Shown here: positions 12,501 through 25,312 of the stretch, piece by piece
How the letters are laid out: each line of letters begins with the position of its first letter
Position numbering within the stretch: the first letter of the stretch is position 1
Assembly (NCBI RefSeq): GCF_965638725.1
Contig: NC_134955.1
Coordinates: forward strand, 70,964,732-71,028,731
Length of the DNA stretch: 64,000 nt
Direction: 5' to 3'
Source: Aptenodytes patagonicus
Taxonomy: Eukaryota; Chordata; Aves; Sphenisciformes; Spheniscidae
The notes under the pieces: model-generated
The model's input: only the letters and a program-made list of their open reading frames with translations
Told to the model about the DNA's origin: nothing
Databases searched by the model: none
Translations under genes and position numbers: made by a program

Positions 12501-15500
12501 GGGCAGGGAATCACTGCAGTCAGCCCATCCCTTTTATAATAAAAGCCCATGTTCTGTTATGGAGAATATTAAGATTTAACTCACGTAAACCCCCACAGGG
12601 CTCCAGAGAACAGCAGGGAGCAGTGTTTCCTCTGCGTTACTATGCATTGAGATTATGGGGGTTTTTTAACGTTTACAGTTGAAAAATATTATACTAAGCA
12701 TTCCTGATTAGTTCATGGTTTGAACTAAGCATGAGTTATGCTGTTTGTGAGGTTTACTTAACATAGGTATCTAAAAGGGAATTGCATAGCCATAACAAAA
12801 GCTTTGTTTAACTTCTGTGTGAGTGTTGATGCCTTCATGGAGAATGTTTTAGACGAGTGTGTTACTGAGCATAAAAAAAGATGTGTGATTTTTCTGCTTG
12901 GCACAGCCACCAGCGCCTTGTGAAGGAGATCCTTTTGAAGCTCTTCTTGCTTTTTCCTTCAGAAAGCAGCCGGTAAATAACGCTGAAGCCCTGTGACCTC
13001 TGCTTGCTGCATGCACCGACTGTCACGTGTTGTTTTCTAACCCCTGGACTTAAGTCTTCTGCTTTGGCAACAGGTCTGCTGTGGGGCAGCTCCTCCAAGA
13101 CAAACACCCGCTATGACCTGTTTACACAAAAAACCCCGTGGGAACAATATTATTTTTAGTTGTCTTTACAACAGAGGGACTTTCGGTCTTTGTAATTAAT
13201 CCTCTCGTTATCTCATTGAACACGGTATTTGTCTTGTATGCGCTGTCAGGTCTATTGCACCCAGACAGATCCCGCGCTCTCCAGCCATGCTGGACATGCG
13301 CCTGGCATGGGGCTGCCAAGAGGCCACGTATTCCCGGGAAAAGAAGTCATCTGTGGGTGGCAGGGCTGCATTGCTCCCGGCACTGAGAGCATGCGGAAAG
13401 GGCTGTGGACTAGATGTGCTGCCATGGGCACGCTGCCTGGGGCCACGCTGGGGCTGTCCTCGTGCTCGGTGATCTCAGAATTGGGGCTTTTGCGGATAAA
13501 TGTATTTCTTGGTTTGAGAGTCAACCAAGCGTGAAACCTAGAGAGCTGTGTTGGGAAGTATAAGACGTTTTAAGCCTATGCCACCTTTCAGGGAGAAATC
13601 TGTACCGGAGAGCTGCAGTATGCTCACAAGGTCAAACAAAGGTGCTGGGTCTCAGCTGGCTGGGGCAGTCTGGCTAGCTGTACTGCTGCGTCTAGGTTTT
13701 GCCCTTATTTCCAAGCTATTTTGAGTTGTGTTACATGCTTTCTTTGAAAGTCAGGCTTATAATTTTCAACTTCCAAGCTACTATAAAGAGTTAATATAAT
13801 AGTTAGGGGTTACTTCTTAGAAGATGATGCTAGAAACTAGGACTGTTGTGCTTAATCCTACGACAGTTTATTTTGGTTCAGCTAATTCTGTGCTCAGTGT
13901 TTCAGGACTCTTGGCAAGTTTTTTGGGAGGTCAGAAGAGGACAGAAAAGGAGAACAGAACAAACTTATTGTTTGATTTTTTCCAAAGTAAACTCTTTCCC
14001 AAACTGCATTAAGAAACATAATTAGTTTGCTTTTGCTATAAACCAAACTAATTTCTGAATAGAATCATAGAATGATTTGAGTTGGAAGGGACCTTAAAGA
14101 TCATCTACTTCCAACCCCCCTGCCATGGGCAGGGACACCTTCCACTAGCCCAGGTTGCTCAAAGCCCCGTCCAACCTGACCTTGAACACTTCCAGGGATG
14201 GGGCATCCACAACTTCTCTGGGCAACCTGTTCCTGTGCCTCACCACCCTCAGAGCGAAGAATTTCTTCCTTATAGCTAATCTAAATCTCCCCTCTTTCAG
14301 TTGAAAGCCATTGCCCCTTGTCCTATCACTACAGGCCTTTGTAAAAAGTCCCTCTCCAGCTTTCCTGTAGGCCCCTTCAGGTACTGGAAGGCTGCTATAG
14401 GGTCTCCCCGAAGCCTTCTCTTCTCCAGGCTGAACAACCCCAACTCTCTCCACCTTTCTTCATGGGAGAGGTGTTCCATCCCCCTGATCATTTTTGTGAC
14501 CCTCCTCTGGACCCGCTCCAACAGGTCCGTGTCTGTCTTACGTTGGGGGCCCCAGAGCCGGACGCAGTGCTGCAGGTGGGGTCTCACGAGAGTGGAGTAG
14601 AGGGGCAGAATCCCCTCCTTTGACCTGCTGGCCACGCTGCTTTGTTGCAGCCCTTTAATTGGTAGATGCATTATGGGAATAACATACTTACACAAAACAG
14701 TTATGTCAGGAAACATTATTAACCTACTGATTAAGCTCATGAAAGCTTCTTTTGAGCTGTTTAATCTTTGCAGTCATGAATACCTTATAAAAGTTTTCAC
14801 CCCGAGTACAGGTACTTTCATTCACCAAAACTTAAGAGCTTCAGATTCTCGTGCTGAGCTGGTTTGCAATGGGACCCTGCAAACTGAGAGGCTGGGAGAT
14901 CCCTAGATCCAAGTCCCTTTTCATATTGGCATCGGCTTCTCATTACAGAAGACGTGCAAATCCTGAAATCTGTCCCGCTTTTAAAACTGTTGCAGCCTGT
15001 GTGGGAGGTAACTCTGGATGGTAACTGGCTACGAGTTTGGATAAAGTAATGCAGAACAAACTCTTTGAGTGTTAAAGGGCAGCTGTGGGGGGACCGGCTT
15101 TGCTCTGTGGCTGCTGGTGTTGCAGCCGTTGCTGCTACGCGCTGTCAGTGCTGTGCGATACGAGGACGGTTTTGAATGATGAAGTGTTCTAGAAACCAAA
15201 GTCATTCCTGCTAACGTTTATGTTAATTTGGTCTCAGTTTAGTCACAGGGAAAAACGAATGTGTACCAAACAGCAGATGACAGTATGTGCAGGGAAAAAC
15301 AAATTTAATTCTAAGTTGCTAAGAGAGTATCATAAATATCAGAAAATAAACTGTTTAAACTGAAGAATTATTTTACAGGGTCACTGAAATCATCTGCAGA
15401 TGGTTGTCCTTTGCTGCTCTTCCAAGCCAGAGCAAACAGGCTTTAAAATAAATTCCTGAATCATTTTTTGCCAAGGTCTGTGCTTTGATAACATCTGCAG

Positions 15501-18500
15501 TAATATAAACGCTTCAGCGTATACTCACCGTGAATGCAAAGTCTGAATTAACAGTTGCTGGCTGTCTGAACAGGCTAATGATAATCATTATATTGATAAC
15601 AAACAGCATTGCTTGTTCATACAGCACAAGGTACTGTGATTTATGGCAGGCCACTGGGTAATGCTGTGATAAAGTTTTAAATACTTACTTGAAATGGAAG
15701 TGTAGTACTCTGGGAATACGGTGTCGAGCTGGTACGAAACCTGGTCAAATTGGTTTATAGTAATTAGTCAAAATGATAGGAACATCGTCACAGCAGTTAC
15801 TTTTTATCCTCCTGTAAAGGACTGATCAATAGACTTTCCATTCATTTTTTCTTTTTTAACAGTATTTTCTGTGAAGAAGAGAAATTATTTTGCTTTTAAT
15901 CAGGGAAAAAACCGTCAGAAAGATTTATTGGGTTGGTTGCCAAAGTGCAAAGTCGTCTTTGCGTTGAGGATGAAAGGCTGTCGCTCTTTTCTGGTAGCCA
16001 TGGTTGACACGCAGCGCTGGCACTCGCACCCCTGACCTGCGGAGGCAGTTTCTATACGGAGCTCTCAGCCTCACGTTCTCTCCTAAGGGTCCGCCCGGTT
16101 TTCTTCATTGTATCTCTGCTTTGGTGTGCATAAACTGTCTCCTGCTGTTTCAGAAATACCTCCATGAAGCCGTTCCTGCGTTTCATGGGACACTGGGTGC
16201 TGAGCCCCACCGCAGAGCGCTCCCTTTGCCACTGCTGCTGTTTCACCACGGCGCTGGCTTCGGAGGCAACGGCTCTGCAGCGTCTGCAAGTGACCCTGTG
16301 GTTAAAGTTGCTTCAGACAAAGCGATCTAAGGATGTGATTTGCAATATTTAGACCTAACAGAAAACATTTCATTACCTGTTGGCTTTTCAAGCATCTCCT
16401 CTCCCGATTCCTGTGCCTGTGATTTCTTTTTATTGTTACGCTGCTTATGGACATGAGCAAGGTCGGGGACCAACTTTGTTAAGAGCACAAATGCACAGTA
16501 AGAGAGTCCTTTCACAAAAGGCTTATGCTCTAGCTAGACAAAACAAATGCAGGTTCAGAGGGAAAAAAATACTGTTTTCCTCATTTTATATAGGAAAAAT
16601 GGAGGCAAAGAGACTTGCTCACAGTCACAGTAGTCCAGGAGAGAGAATCGAAGGAAGATTGCTGACTGCAAAACCCACGGTCGTTCTTTCCCCAAGCAGG
16701 GTGTTGAGATGTGGAGATCTTGTAGCAGTTATTTTGGAGGAAAAACAGTAACAAACACTGGCCTTTTTTTTTTTTTTTTTTTTTTTTTTAATCCTCACTC
16801 AAATGGCAAGTCTCCAGCTTTTAGGAAAACGTTCTCGCTCTTAAAATGAAAACACGGAGTGTGAAGGAGTGGAGGTGTCAGCTAAAGGTGAATTACTGGC
16901 AGGTGACTTAAGTTTCTCGGCTGGGTGAGGAGAGTCGTCGTGCTGGAGCAGAGGGTGCTTTGCTGCACTTTCCTTCTAAGCGAAGGCAGGATACCAGGAC
17001 GGGCTGAACCGCCATCGCGCTTGGCAGCGTGCCGAAAACCCCGCGGAAGGGAAGTTGAGCTGTTCTGTCTGTGATGTGTGGGCAAAGCGATGCTTGCGGA
17101 GGTGGAAATGTATCTCTTGAGCTGCCCAAGGCCTTGCCAGTGATCTAGTTCATGAGCTTGGGGGAGTTTCGGTGCTGCACGGATTTTGCGTCTGTACTCC
17201 CTGCCTTGTTCCTTTACTCCGACAGCTTCTCTTGAACTCTGCAGAATATTTCTGCAAGCCTGAAGCACTGGCAGGGTCCCTCTCTGGCAGACAAGAAAGG
17301 ATGCTTAGGCTTTCTATACAAAAATGCAAGCAGTAGGTACGTTACTAGAGGGTTTTCTGTCAGGGCAGCCCTGCTGTAGTTTAATCTTTCCACAAACTGT
17401 CTCAGCATCCGATGTTGGATGTTTGCCTTTTGTAATCTTTCCGGATAGAAAATGAATTCAGTCCTCTGGTTTTGAAAACCAGCAATAGGTATGTTATGAC
17501 TTTCCATATTGTGATTTCTAATTTAAATAGTGAAAAAATACTACTCTGTTTTATTTTTCCCATACAGAATTTTTTTTTTAAGATGACAGTTAAATTTTGT
17601 ACCTTAGATACTGTGCGGCATCTGGCTGTGCATAAGGCTACATCCACAGGGGGCCAAAAATGTGCAGAATTGCCTTTTTGCTTCTCAGTCCGCAAGATGT
17701 CAGTGATAATTGAATTTAACTTTCATCGCGTTGACAAGAGGGCAAAAATGGACTGAGAAATTTAAAAGTATGACTTAAAGTAGAAGGCTTGCAACTTTTT
17801 CCTGCTATTTCCAATTAAACAGTTCATTGTTAAACGGGAAAGGTAATTCACAGAACATAAGAATAGTCCTCTAGGTTAGACAATTTTTATTGTGCCAATG
17901 TCTGTCCTTACCCGCGGCCTACAGTAGATGATTTAGGAAGAATTTGAGGACAGGGAAAGCTCTGCAGTTCTTATGAAACAGCCCCTCCAGGATATATTTT
18001 AGGACCTTTAATTACCTGTAACTGATTCAAATCCTTAAACCTGTAGCAACATGTTTCACATCGTTTGTGAACTGCATATTAACAGCCTCAAAACATGTCC
18101 CAGACTGTCGTCTTTAACTGTGGATACCTCTCTGTTTCTTCCAACTGGTGTTTACACTTGCCTAAATGGAGATCTGAGGAGCCTCCGTGGATGGATGTGA
18201 AATGGATATAGCCATGCATGTTTCATAGCCTTTGCTTTAGAAGGTCTGATCTTGAAGCCTGAGGGTTCAAAGATCCTGCAGTGACAGTCCAAGGAGGTGT
18301 TTGCGTTTTCCTAAAGACAGACACTGAAACAAATCCATAAAAGGTGGATTTTATGGATCCTTAACATCACCTTCCTGGTGTTAAGACAGGTGAGGACAGT
18401 AGAACAATGTTGGTGCAAATCATTCCTCAGAGGGAGTCTAAATCTATATATTTGTCACGTATCGAAAGAGAGAAAACATATGCTTCTTTTATCTTTGTGT

Positions 18501-21310
18501 ATGATGCAGATCCGTACTTGAAATGAGCTAAGCACTGGTCTCCAATTCATTTCACCTCATTACTTCTGAACATCCGACTTAGAATTTCTCTATCGAGACA
18601 TGAGTGTGCTGTGAAACTTGTATTGTGAATCAGTGTCCTGGCTTTGTTTGGACTGAGTTTCTTGCTCCAGTACCGCTGAGGTGTAGTACGAAAAGAACAT
18701 AACCTGCTCTTTCTTTTCTTTAGGAAAGATTGTTTGTCAGTGAAGAAAACGTTGATGGATTTCTAGGCACTGTTTTATGCCCTTCCTTTTGCTCCCAATC
18801 AGCGCTGGAAAGTCAGCCGTTAATTGAAGTGCTTGATGTTACTGAGGACAGAATTCAAATCAGGCTGAAGGTAAGGATCTCTCTGGCAGTAGTACGTATT
18901 GCTGACTGATTTATGTACTTCAGCAAGATCGTATCAAATCTGACCGAAACACCTTTGTTCCTGTTTTGTCTTGATACAGCAGGGAAAACCGTGGAGTAGG
19001 GTATATTTGCAAGTATATATGTCAGTTTTGAGAAACATGCGTTCACGTTTGTGCCATTTAATGTGACCAAGGGATTGAAACCTCCTATACTTCATTGGGA
19101 AGATGGAGAACTGCGATACAATCGTTAAAGACAGTGCTTTCTCCTTGCAGGAATACAGCATGGCACGCACACGCTAAATCTCTCGCTGGTATTAAAAGAA
19201 AAAAATCACTAAGTAACTACCTAGTATCCCTCATTCAGAGGGACTCCAAGCGCTTTCAGGTCAGAGCTGATGACAACGTGCTGCAAACAACTCAGGGCAG
19301 ATGTCATCAGAACAAAACCAGAATAAAGCAGTGAATAATCCACGTCCTTCAAATACCCAAAAGTTTGGGTTCATGTACTGGAGCCCGCAGTTAAAGCATG
19401 CCGTCTCATTCAGGCTACCCTTCTTTCTCAGTCACCCTGTCTACTTAAAGGATACAAGGTAGTCTGTTTCTGAGGTCTGCCACGGGATTAAAATGACCTC
19501 CCTTTGCAACATAGGAGATGGACAGATGAAGAGAACAAAAAGTTAGTTTTGTGAAGAGGAAAATGTGAGGTAAAGCCCCCAAATCGATTGGGGTTTCTTG
19601 GCAGACACTGCATCAGAAATTCATTTAAAACTTTTCTTAAAGGAAACACGGAAAGATAATATGCAGGGATGATCAGGTTACTTCTGTGGCCATAAACTGG
19701 AGACTGCAGATATAGTTAATGAGTAGACAGCTTCTTGGAAAGCAAGTTCAGATGAAGCATGTGACCTCTGGAACTATGCTGGTGGAGGACCGAGGAGTTT
19801 AGCCTAAAGATAGTGGCTCCAGCATTACTTGACAGGCTTAACTTTTGTAGCTGGTGTGGACTGTACATAAAAATTTAAAATTCAGGTTGTTGGAGAGCAA
19901 ATGTGGATGTTTTGGTACCCGAGAAAGGGAAGCTAAGATATCTTAAATCCCTTGGACATTCATGTAGGAGAATCATCCAGTGCTGAGAAGGACTTATTAG
20001 TGTTTCTTTTGTTTCTTGCTGGAGTGAGCACTGGTTTTAGGGTCAGAGAGGGCTGGGTGTGTGAGAGAGCGACTCAATCTTTGAATCCATGAATCCAGCT
20101 GCTCCTGGACAGATGCCTGCCTGATCCTGACTGTCCACTGATAGGGACATATGAGTTACCAGCTGGTTTTTGCTAAAGCAGCCAATAGCTAATGGTGAAA
20201 GTGGGTAGCTGCTATTTAGACGGCACCGGGTCTCCCAGTTCATACTCTCCTGAGGCAAACCGTAGCAATTCCTGGATTAACTCGCTTAGGCCGATTGAGA
20301 AAGACAGCTCACTTACCAGTTACACCTTTCACATACGACAGGACGGTGATTTCCCTAATCGCAAGGTTAAAGCACACTTCTTGCAATGAGAGTTTAAGAT
20401 CCCTTGGCTGATTTTGTGGCCCCTGAGTTCTAGAAAACAACAGCCAGGGTGTGGTGAGTTGCCAGTCTTCCCTGCTGTTAATTGCGACAGAGGCTGTGGC
20501 CACTTGGCAGCTGCCCAGCAGCATTTCCTATTGCAGAGGAAACCCTTGGGAGGCAAACAACCTCCCTGCCACTCATTCCCACGCGCGCGGTACAAGATCA
20601 GGAAAACCTCAGCACCGCACTGACTCCGCTTTCTGGAAGTAGATGTTGGAGAAACAGGTGTCTTGGCCTGTCTTTACAGCAGTTTTGTGTGCCCAGTCCG
20701 TTTCGACTATAAAACAATTCATTTCTTTTCTCGACAGCCGCAGGAAGCAGTCCATTCTGAACGTGACGGAAAACAACAAACGCTTAGCAGCTCAGGAGGG
20801 GATCTCGCTGAAAAGACGAATGGCGACTACCCCCAAGCAAAGGCAGAAACAAACTGTACTGCAGCTGACACAGCTGAAGAAGAACGTGCTGCAGAAACCA
20901 ACAAAACTTCCACATCTTTTGCAACAGCTGAAACAATAGGAAAAGTAGGTTGTAGTTCACACCATTGTTTGCAGCATGAACCTTCTGACACCAGTTCAGC
21001 GATTCCTGGCGAATCTAGGAGAAAGGAACCAGATTTAGAAAGTGCCGTTGCAGTAGGCGAAATGGCCGTGGCCGCAGACTCTGAAAAACAAGCAGGCCTT
21101 CTGCTGGAGGGGTGGGCGAAAGCAGAAGGGGATGAAGCGGCTGCGCCCACAGGGTTGGCACAGGGGAACCAACGCAGCTCGGAGAGCAGGCCAGCCTCCC
21201 CAGTTCTCCAAGAAGTGAGCACGCAGGATGGGAGCGTGCAGATCGTTAGGGATCACGTAACGCACTGCCCGGTCGTGTTTCAGAATTCTTTGCTGTATGA
21301 ATTGGACTAG
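6548..21310 (+). CDS. DNAAF2: Dynein axonemal assembly factor 2 (kintoun)
   Basis: Cytoplasmic co-chaperone needed, with HSP90/HSP70, to pre-assemble outer and inner dynein arms for motile cilia. Coding exons are 6548-8251, 18724-18870 and 20738-21310, all GT-AG and in phase, giving 807 residues (human is about 837). The ATG at 6548 sits in a strong Kozak context (GCCATGG). Residues ~60-180 form the PIH1 N-terminal domain, with the conserved stretch [18 protein letters not shown] just after it. Residues ~200-240 are Pro/Ala-rich. Residues ~265-336 are a CS-like domain. Residues ~340-460 are low complexity, and ~470-565 look like a second CS-like module. The last exon ends in [14 protein letters not shown] and NSLLYELD, matching the family C-terminus. 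Exon 1 is extremely GC-rich; intron 1 is 10.5 kb and holds a CR1 copy. No defect seen. Confidence 0.96.
14060..14665 (-). mobile_element. CR1 LINE, 5'-truncated 3' end, in DNAAF2 intron 1
   Basis: Antisense to the host gene. The minus strand encodes the end of a CR1 reverse transcriptase [23 protein letters not shown], then [15 protein letters not shown] and [15 protein letters not shown], then a second segment with [18 protein letters not shown] and [17 protein letters not shown]. The reading frame is broken between these parts. The end at ~14060 shows the short ATTCTATGATT-type repeat that terminates CR1. Only about 600 bases of a ~4.5-kb element remain, typical of 5' truncation at insertion. 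Confidence 0.93.
16764..16789 (+). repeat. Poly(T) tract, T26
   Basis: An uninterrupted run of 26 T within DNAAF2 intron 1. No retrogene body is recognised beside it on either strand, so it looks like a simple homopolymer. Confidence 0.9.
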
Positions 21311-21891
21311 TTTAATTATTTTGGGATTTCCTTCTGTTGTTCGAGGCTTACTGCGACTTCCACGTGCTGGTTTATGACTTCAGGGCTAAGAGTAGAACAC
21401 AGGTTCCTACTGAAACTGTTTTGTTCACACGTCAACATAGAATACTTACGTTGTTAACAATTTCTGAAGTTAATAGGTCTGAATCTTCTAATCACATGTA
21501 TAGGCTGAAATAGTTTTACTTACAAGAAAGATGCAGTTGAAGGGGAATCTTATATTTATTGTTTACATAACTTTCTTAGTCTCTTGCTACATTACAGGGA
21601 TTATTTGTATATATCCTTTTTCTAATGGCTCCCTCGGGAATTGCTGTGTTTAGTCCACCTAGAAATGAGCAGTATTCATCATTTTTCAAACCTTTCATTT
21701 TGTGATAACTGCAAGATTAGACTTGCACTGATTTTTAGCAATCAAATGAAATTTCTAATTACACGGAGAAGTTCTAATTAGTCTCCCAGAAATAATCAAC
21801 ACTTACACCATGTATTCCATCCTAGCACATTACTTCAGAACACGGCATCCAAACATACCCCAATCTGTCAACCGAACGAATTCAATTGCAC

Positions 21892-21897
21892 AATAAA
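21892..21897 (+). terminator. Candidate DNAAF2 polyadenylation signal
   Basis: AATAAA about 580 bases after the DNAAF2 stop codon; a further AATAAA lies at 22066-22071. The AT-rich stretch 21311-21900 without coding potential is probably the 3' UTR. Confidence 0.5.
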
Positions 21898-22079
21898 AAC
21901 ATCCTCTCTTGTTGCACGTCTGCTACTAAGTATGTACAGTTTGTAAATTGGATTCACTTTATCCAGATTAGCTTTACTTTTCAGAAAGTTCCCCACGAGC
22001 TTCAGCGTGCTGTTTGCTGGTCCGTCTCTCTAAGGTGCGATAACCGAAAGAACATATTTAATAATAATAAACTTTCAGT

Positions 22080-23850
22080 TCCCTTTCTCACTGCTTCTGA
22101 AATAACTTCTGTTTCCTTTTGAGTTGTACGAGACACAGATGTGCTTTAGAAGAAAGTTAACTTTGACTTCTTTCACAGCTGCTCTGGAATTACTCTTCCA
22201 TTTCTACGTTAAATGCGAGTGCGTGCAGTGGGGGTACATGGTGTAAGCTCTATTCTAAGTAAGTTCAGCGGAAGCCACAGCGGCCAAAAGCACCTGCCCT
22301 GCCCTCTACGGCAGCACAACACTGACCCAGCTGAAGGAGGGTAAGTGGTTTGCTGGGTTAAGTTTCACCCCGATCAGCTCTGTCACACAGTCGCGCAGCT
22401 CCTTGTGGGAGGTGTCGACGGGCTGAGGCACAGGCCTGGCTTTTGCAGCATCAGCTCTGACTCGGTGAAACTATGAAAATGGAGCAAGTACCAAAGCTGG
22501 TACAAAATCCTGGCAGTTAAATTACCCCTGGAAAAAAAAAGAGCATCTTATCGTGGTCACAATAAGCATCCGTATACTACTGGCAGTATTTCACAAAACT
22601 GGGCGTTCTCTCAAATGAACGTTTAACCGATATATTCGCAACCTGTAAAGCAGGTGACAAATGGTGGTAAAAGAAAAGCCTTGCTGCATGCCCTTCCATT
22701 CGTAAGTAACTGCTGTAGCCGGAGTCCTAAGGGCACCAACCCCATTTTCTCTAATTAAAAAAAAAAAAAAAAGCTGCTTTTTTTTTTTCCTCTCCAAATC
22801 TCTCAGCATAAAATCTACCTCTAAATATCACACGCCTGTCACCTTAGCGTAGCGTTTCCTTTAACGTGCTCCTCTGTTCTACAAAAAGCTGCTCGTGTGC
22901 TACTGCTACCAGTTGTGCTTCAAAGTGGAGTGCCATTAAAGCAGCCGTGCCGCTAGACTCGGAACAGGCGAGGAAGTGTTCGATGTTAACGAACGGCTCT
23001 GCTCTCCCCCGTTCACGGCTTTCAGCTCCAGTTCAGCGTGTTTCCATTACACAGCAGTATTTTTTACTGGTCGTTTTACGCAGCTGACTAATTTGAAAGC
23101 GAACTTTTTTTTGATCCAAACAAAAGAGGTGTCGTGCCACCCATTTGTTACTCTATTCTGCCTCAATTAGTGAGTTCATTAAAAATTTAATGAAGTTAAA
23201 TGCACGCTACTCAAACGGGTGACGGCATGTGTTCAGCCCTCCGGATTAAAGACAAGACACCTCCCACCCCCCCAGTCCTGACTTTATTTCTAGCAAGACG
23301 AGATGACATCATCTTTTTGTGAGAATCAAGAACTTCTCTGGTATTACAAAACAACTGAATTTTATTTCGGCAGAACTAAAAAAATCATGTATTTATCTAC
23401 ATTGTAATAAAAACAATGAAATTTTTTTTTTCCTTCATATATTCATCGCAACCAAACCAGGACACAGGTATCGGGCATGAAGCAACCCCGGGCGGGATGG
23501 TGGGAGGTGCCGGTACCGCCGGCGGAGGCGGCGTGCGAAGCCCGGCTCCCACCGGGGCCGGAGCTCGGGAGGGCTTGGTCCCCTCGCCCGCTCCTCACCA
23601 CCCCCAGCACGGCGCTGCGGGCAGCACCGCTCTGATGGGGGAAAAAACCTCACGCCAGAGCACTGTAAGCACCAGAAAAGATGCACTTAAATACAAGTTT
23701 TCTCCTCCTCCTCCCAGTAAAGACGGCAGCCGTCACTTTTTGCCCAGGGGCTGCGACGCTGCTCCGAGCGGCCCGGCAGCAGCAAGTAACCTGTTTGCAA
23801 AACCTGGTTGCCGAACATGAAAGATTACTATTTTGGGACACCTTTTACAA
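22080..23850. other. Convergent spacer between DNAAF2 and MGAT2
   Basis: This is the tail-to-tail space between two convergent genes, and part of it may be MGAT2 3' UTR. TTTATT (AATAAA on the minus strand) occurs at 23361-23366 and 23284-23289. It holds an A16/T11-rich stretch at 22757-22790. No gene or transposon is recognised. Confidence 0.45.
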
Positions 23851-23855
23851 GAATG

Positions 23856-23861
23856 TTTATT
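23856..23861 (-). terminator. Candidate MGAT2 polyadenylation signal
   Basis: AATAAA on the minus strand about 105 bases after the MGAT2 stop codon. More distal signals at 23361-23366 and 23284-23289 would give a longer 3' UTR of 600-700 bases. Confidence 0.45.
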
Positions 23862-23965
23862 CATATTAAAGCAGAAACCAACTCATAAATGCTTTTTATA
23901 CACGTGTGTGCCTGTAAAAGACAGTATGGGACAACTCAAAAAGAAAAAGGCTGCGAGAACGATCC

Positions 23966-25312
23966 TCACTGAAGTCGGCGGTAACTTTTACAGAGTTCGT
24001 GGTCCCTAATATCTCCCCACCCTCCGTTTTTCACATGAGGGGAAAGGGGTGCCATGGAGTACCTTTTACTGACACTCATCGTTTCGGGAAACAGGTACTG
24101 TTGGTTGCTGTTCAAGAGAGAGTCGATTTTGGCACTCTGGGTGGATGGTCTGCAGGATTTCTTGTGGTGCATGCCACAGTCCCCCGTGTGAAAGATCCTG
24201 GGGATTTCGGGAACCAGCACTTTCCAGAACTTTGGAAGACAAGAGACAGTCAAGTGCTGCAGAGTCCAGTCCCAGTTGTAGTCATCGTAGGTGCAGAAGG
24301 CGTCCGTGCACTCGATGAGCTTCTGGTAGGTGTCTCTGCCGAAGGCCATGCCCATGTTGTGCTCGGTGGACTTCCACGTCTTCATCTCCACCTTGTCGGC
24401 GCGGCCGGCGAAGCCACCGCGGACGGGGCTGTAGGTGCCCAAGGAGACGATCTGGCACTCGGGGCACTCCCGCTCGCGCAGGGCCCAGAGCTTTTTGAGG
24501 ACGTGGTAGAAGTCGGGCGCCAGGTAGTGGTCCTCCTCCAGGAAGAGGACGGGCCCGGCGTGCTCCCGCAGCGCCCGCACCCGCTCCCAGACGAAGTGCA
24601 GCTTCCACCACCAGTGGTGCTTGGTCTGGGAGAAGCGAGCTTCGCGGTAGTGCCCGAAGGAGTCGGGGTACTCGGCGTTGATGCAGCCCAGGCGCAGGGC
24701 CGCCGCCTTGCCCACGTCGCGGGGGCAGTCGCGGGGGTCGTGGCCGGGGAACTCGCGGGGGTAGAGCTGGATGCTGAAGGGGAAGAAGACCTGCAGGACG
24801 GGGCAGAAGTCCACGCGTGCCGCCAGCCGGTTGAGCTCCTCGGCCCACAGGTCGTGGCTCAGCACCAGCAGCACGTTCTCCACTCCCGCCGCCCGCCGCA
24901 GCGACTCCAGCAGCAACCGCAGGTGCTCGGCTCGATCGTGCACCTGCACCACCAGCACCACGTCGGCGGCGGCGGCGGACCGCGCCGGGAAGCGCCCGGC
25001 GTTCCGCACCGGTTGGTCGAAGTTCAGCCGGTAAACGAGCGAGCGGTAACTCAGCGTCCCGTTCTCGGCGAGCAGCGGCGGTGCTGGAGACGCAGCCGAG
25101 GCGTTAGCGGCGGGCCGGCGCGGCGGCGGCGGCGGCTCGCTGACCCGCGGCGGCTCCCCGGTGGTACCGGTACCGCCCCGCTGCTGCTGCTGCTGCTGCT
25201 GCTGCCGCCTCCGCCCGCCGCCTCCGCCACCGCTTCCCCACAGCGCCAGCGCGCAGACGGCCAGCGCCAGCGCCAGCAGCAACACCTTCCGCTTGTAGAT
25301 CCGCAGCCGCAT
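23966..25312 (-). CDS. MGAT2: Alpha-1,6-mannosyl-glycoprotein 2-beta-N-acetylglucosaminyltransferase (GnT-II)
   Basis: Golgi type II membrane enzyme of family GT16. It adds GlcNAc from UDP-GlcNAc to the alpha-1,6 mannose arm and so commits N-glycans to complex biantennary forms. Single exon, 448 residues (human 447). The ATG at 25312 is chosen over in-frame upstream ATGs because MRLRIYKRKV matches the family N-terminus. Residues 1-9 are a basic cytosolic tail, ~10-25 the signal anchor, and 26-85 a low-complexity stem with Q8 at 37-44. The catalytic domain starts around YRSLVYRLNFDQ. The metal-binding EED lies at 259-261 (LFLEEDHYLAPDFYH). KHHWWWKLHFVWERV, TDAFCTYDDYNWDWTLQ, GDCGMHHKK and the C-terminal NGGWGDIRDHELCKSYRRLQ are all intact. 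The intronless structure is usual for this gene. MGAT2 converges with DNAAF2 and is transcribed in the same direction as LRR1. Confidence 0.97.
   Translation of the reverse strand: MRLRIYKRKVLLLALALAVCALALWGSGGGGGGRRRQQQQQQQQRGGTGTTGEPPRVSEPPPPPRRPAANASAASPAPPLLAENGTLSYRSLVYRLNFDQPVRNAGRFPARSAAAADVVLVVQVHDRAEHLRLLLESLRRAAGVENVLLVLSHDLWAEELNRLAARVDFCPVLQVFFPFSIQLYPREFPGHDPRDCPRDVGKAAALRLGCINAEYPDSFGHYREARFSQTKHHWWWKLHFVWERVRALREHAGPVLFLEEDHYLAPDFYHVLKKLWALRERECPECQIVSLGTYSPVRGGFAGRADKVEMKTWKSTEHNMGMAFGRDTYQKLIECTDAFCTYDDYNWDWTLQHLTVSCLPKFWKVLVPEIPRIFHTGDCGMHHKKSCRPSTQSAKIDSLLNSNQQYLFPETMSVSKRYSMAPLSPHVKNGGWGDIRDHELCKSYRRLQ
25181..25204 (-). repeat. (CAG)8 repeat coding for Q8 in MGAT2
   Basis: Eight perfect CTG triplets on the plus strand, read as eight CAG codons in the MGAT2 stem. 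Neighbouring glycine, arginine and proline runs make the whole stem low complexity. The human protein, as I recall it, has no such tract. Confidence 0.95.

Noticed and set aside
16764-16789. Poly(T) as the tail of an antisense processed pseudogene
   Set aside because: No retrocopied coding sequence is recognised next to it on either strand.
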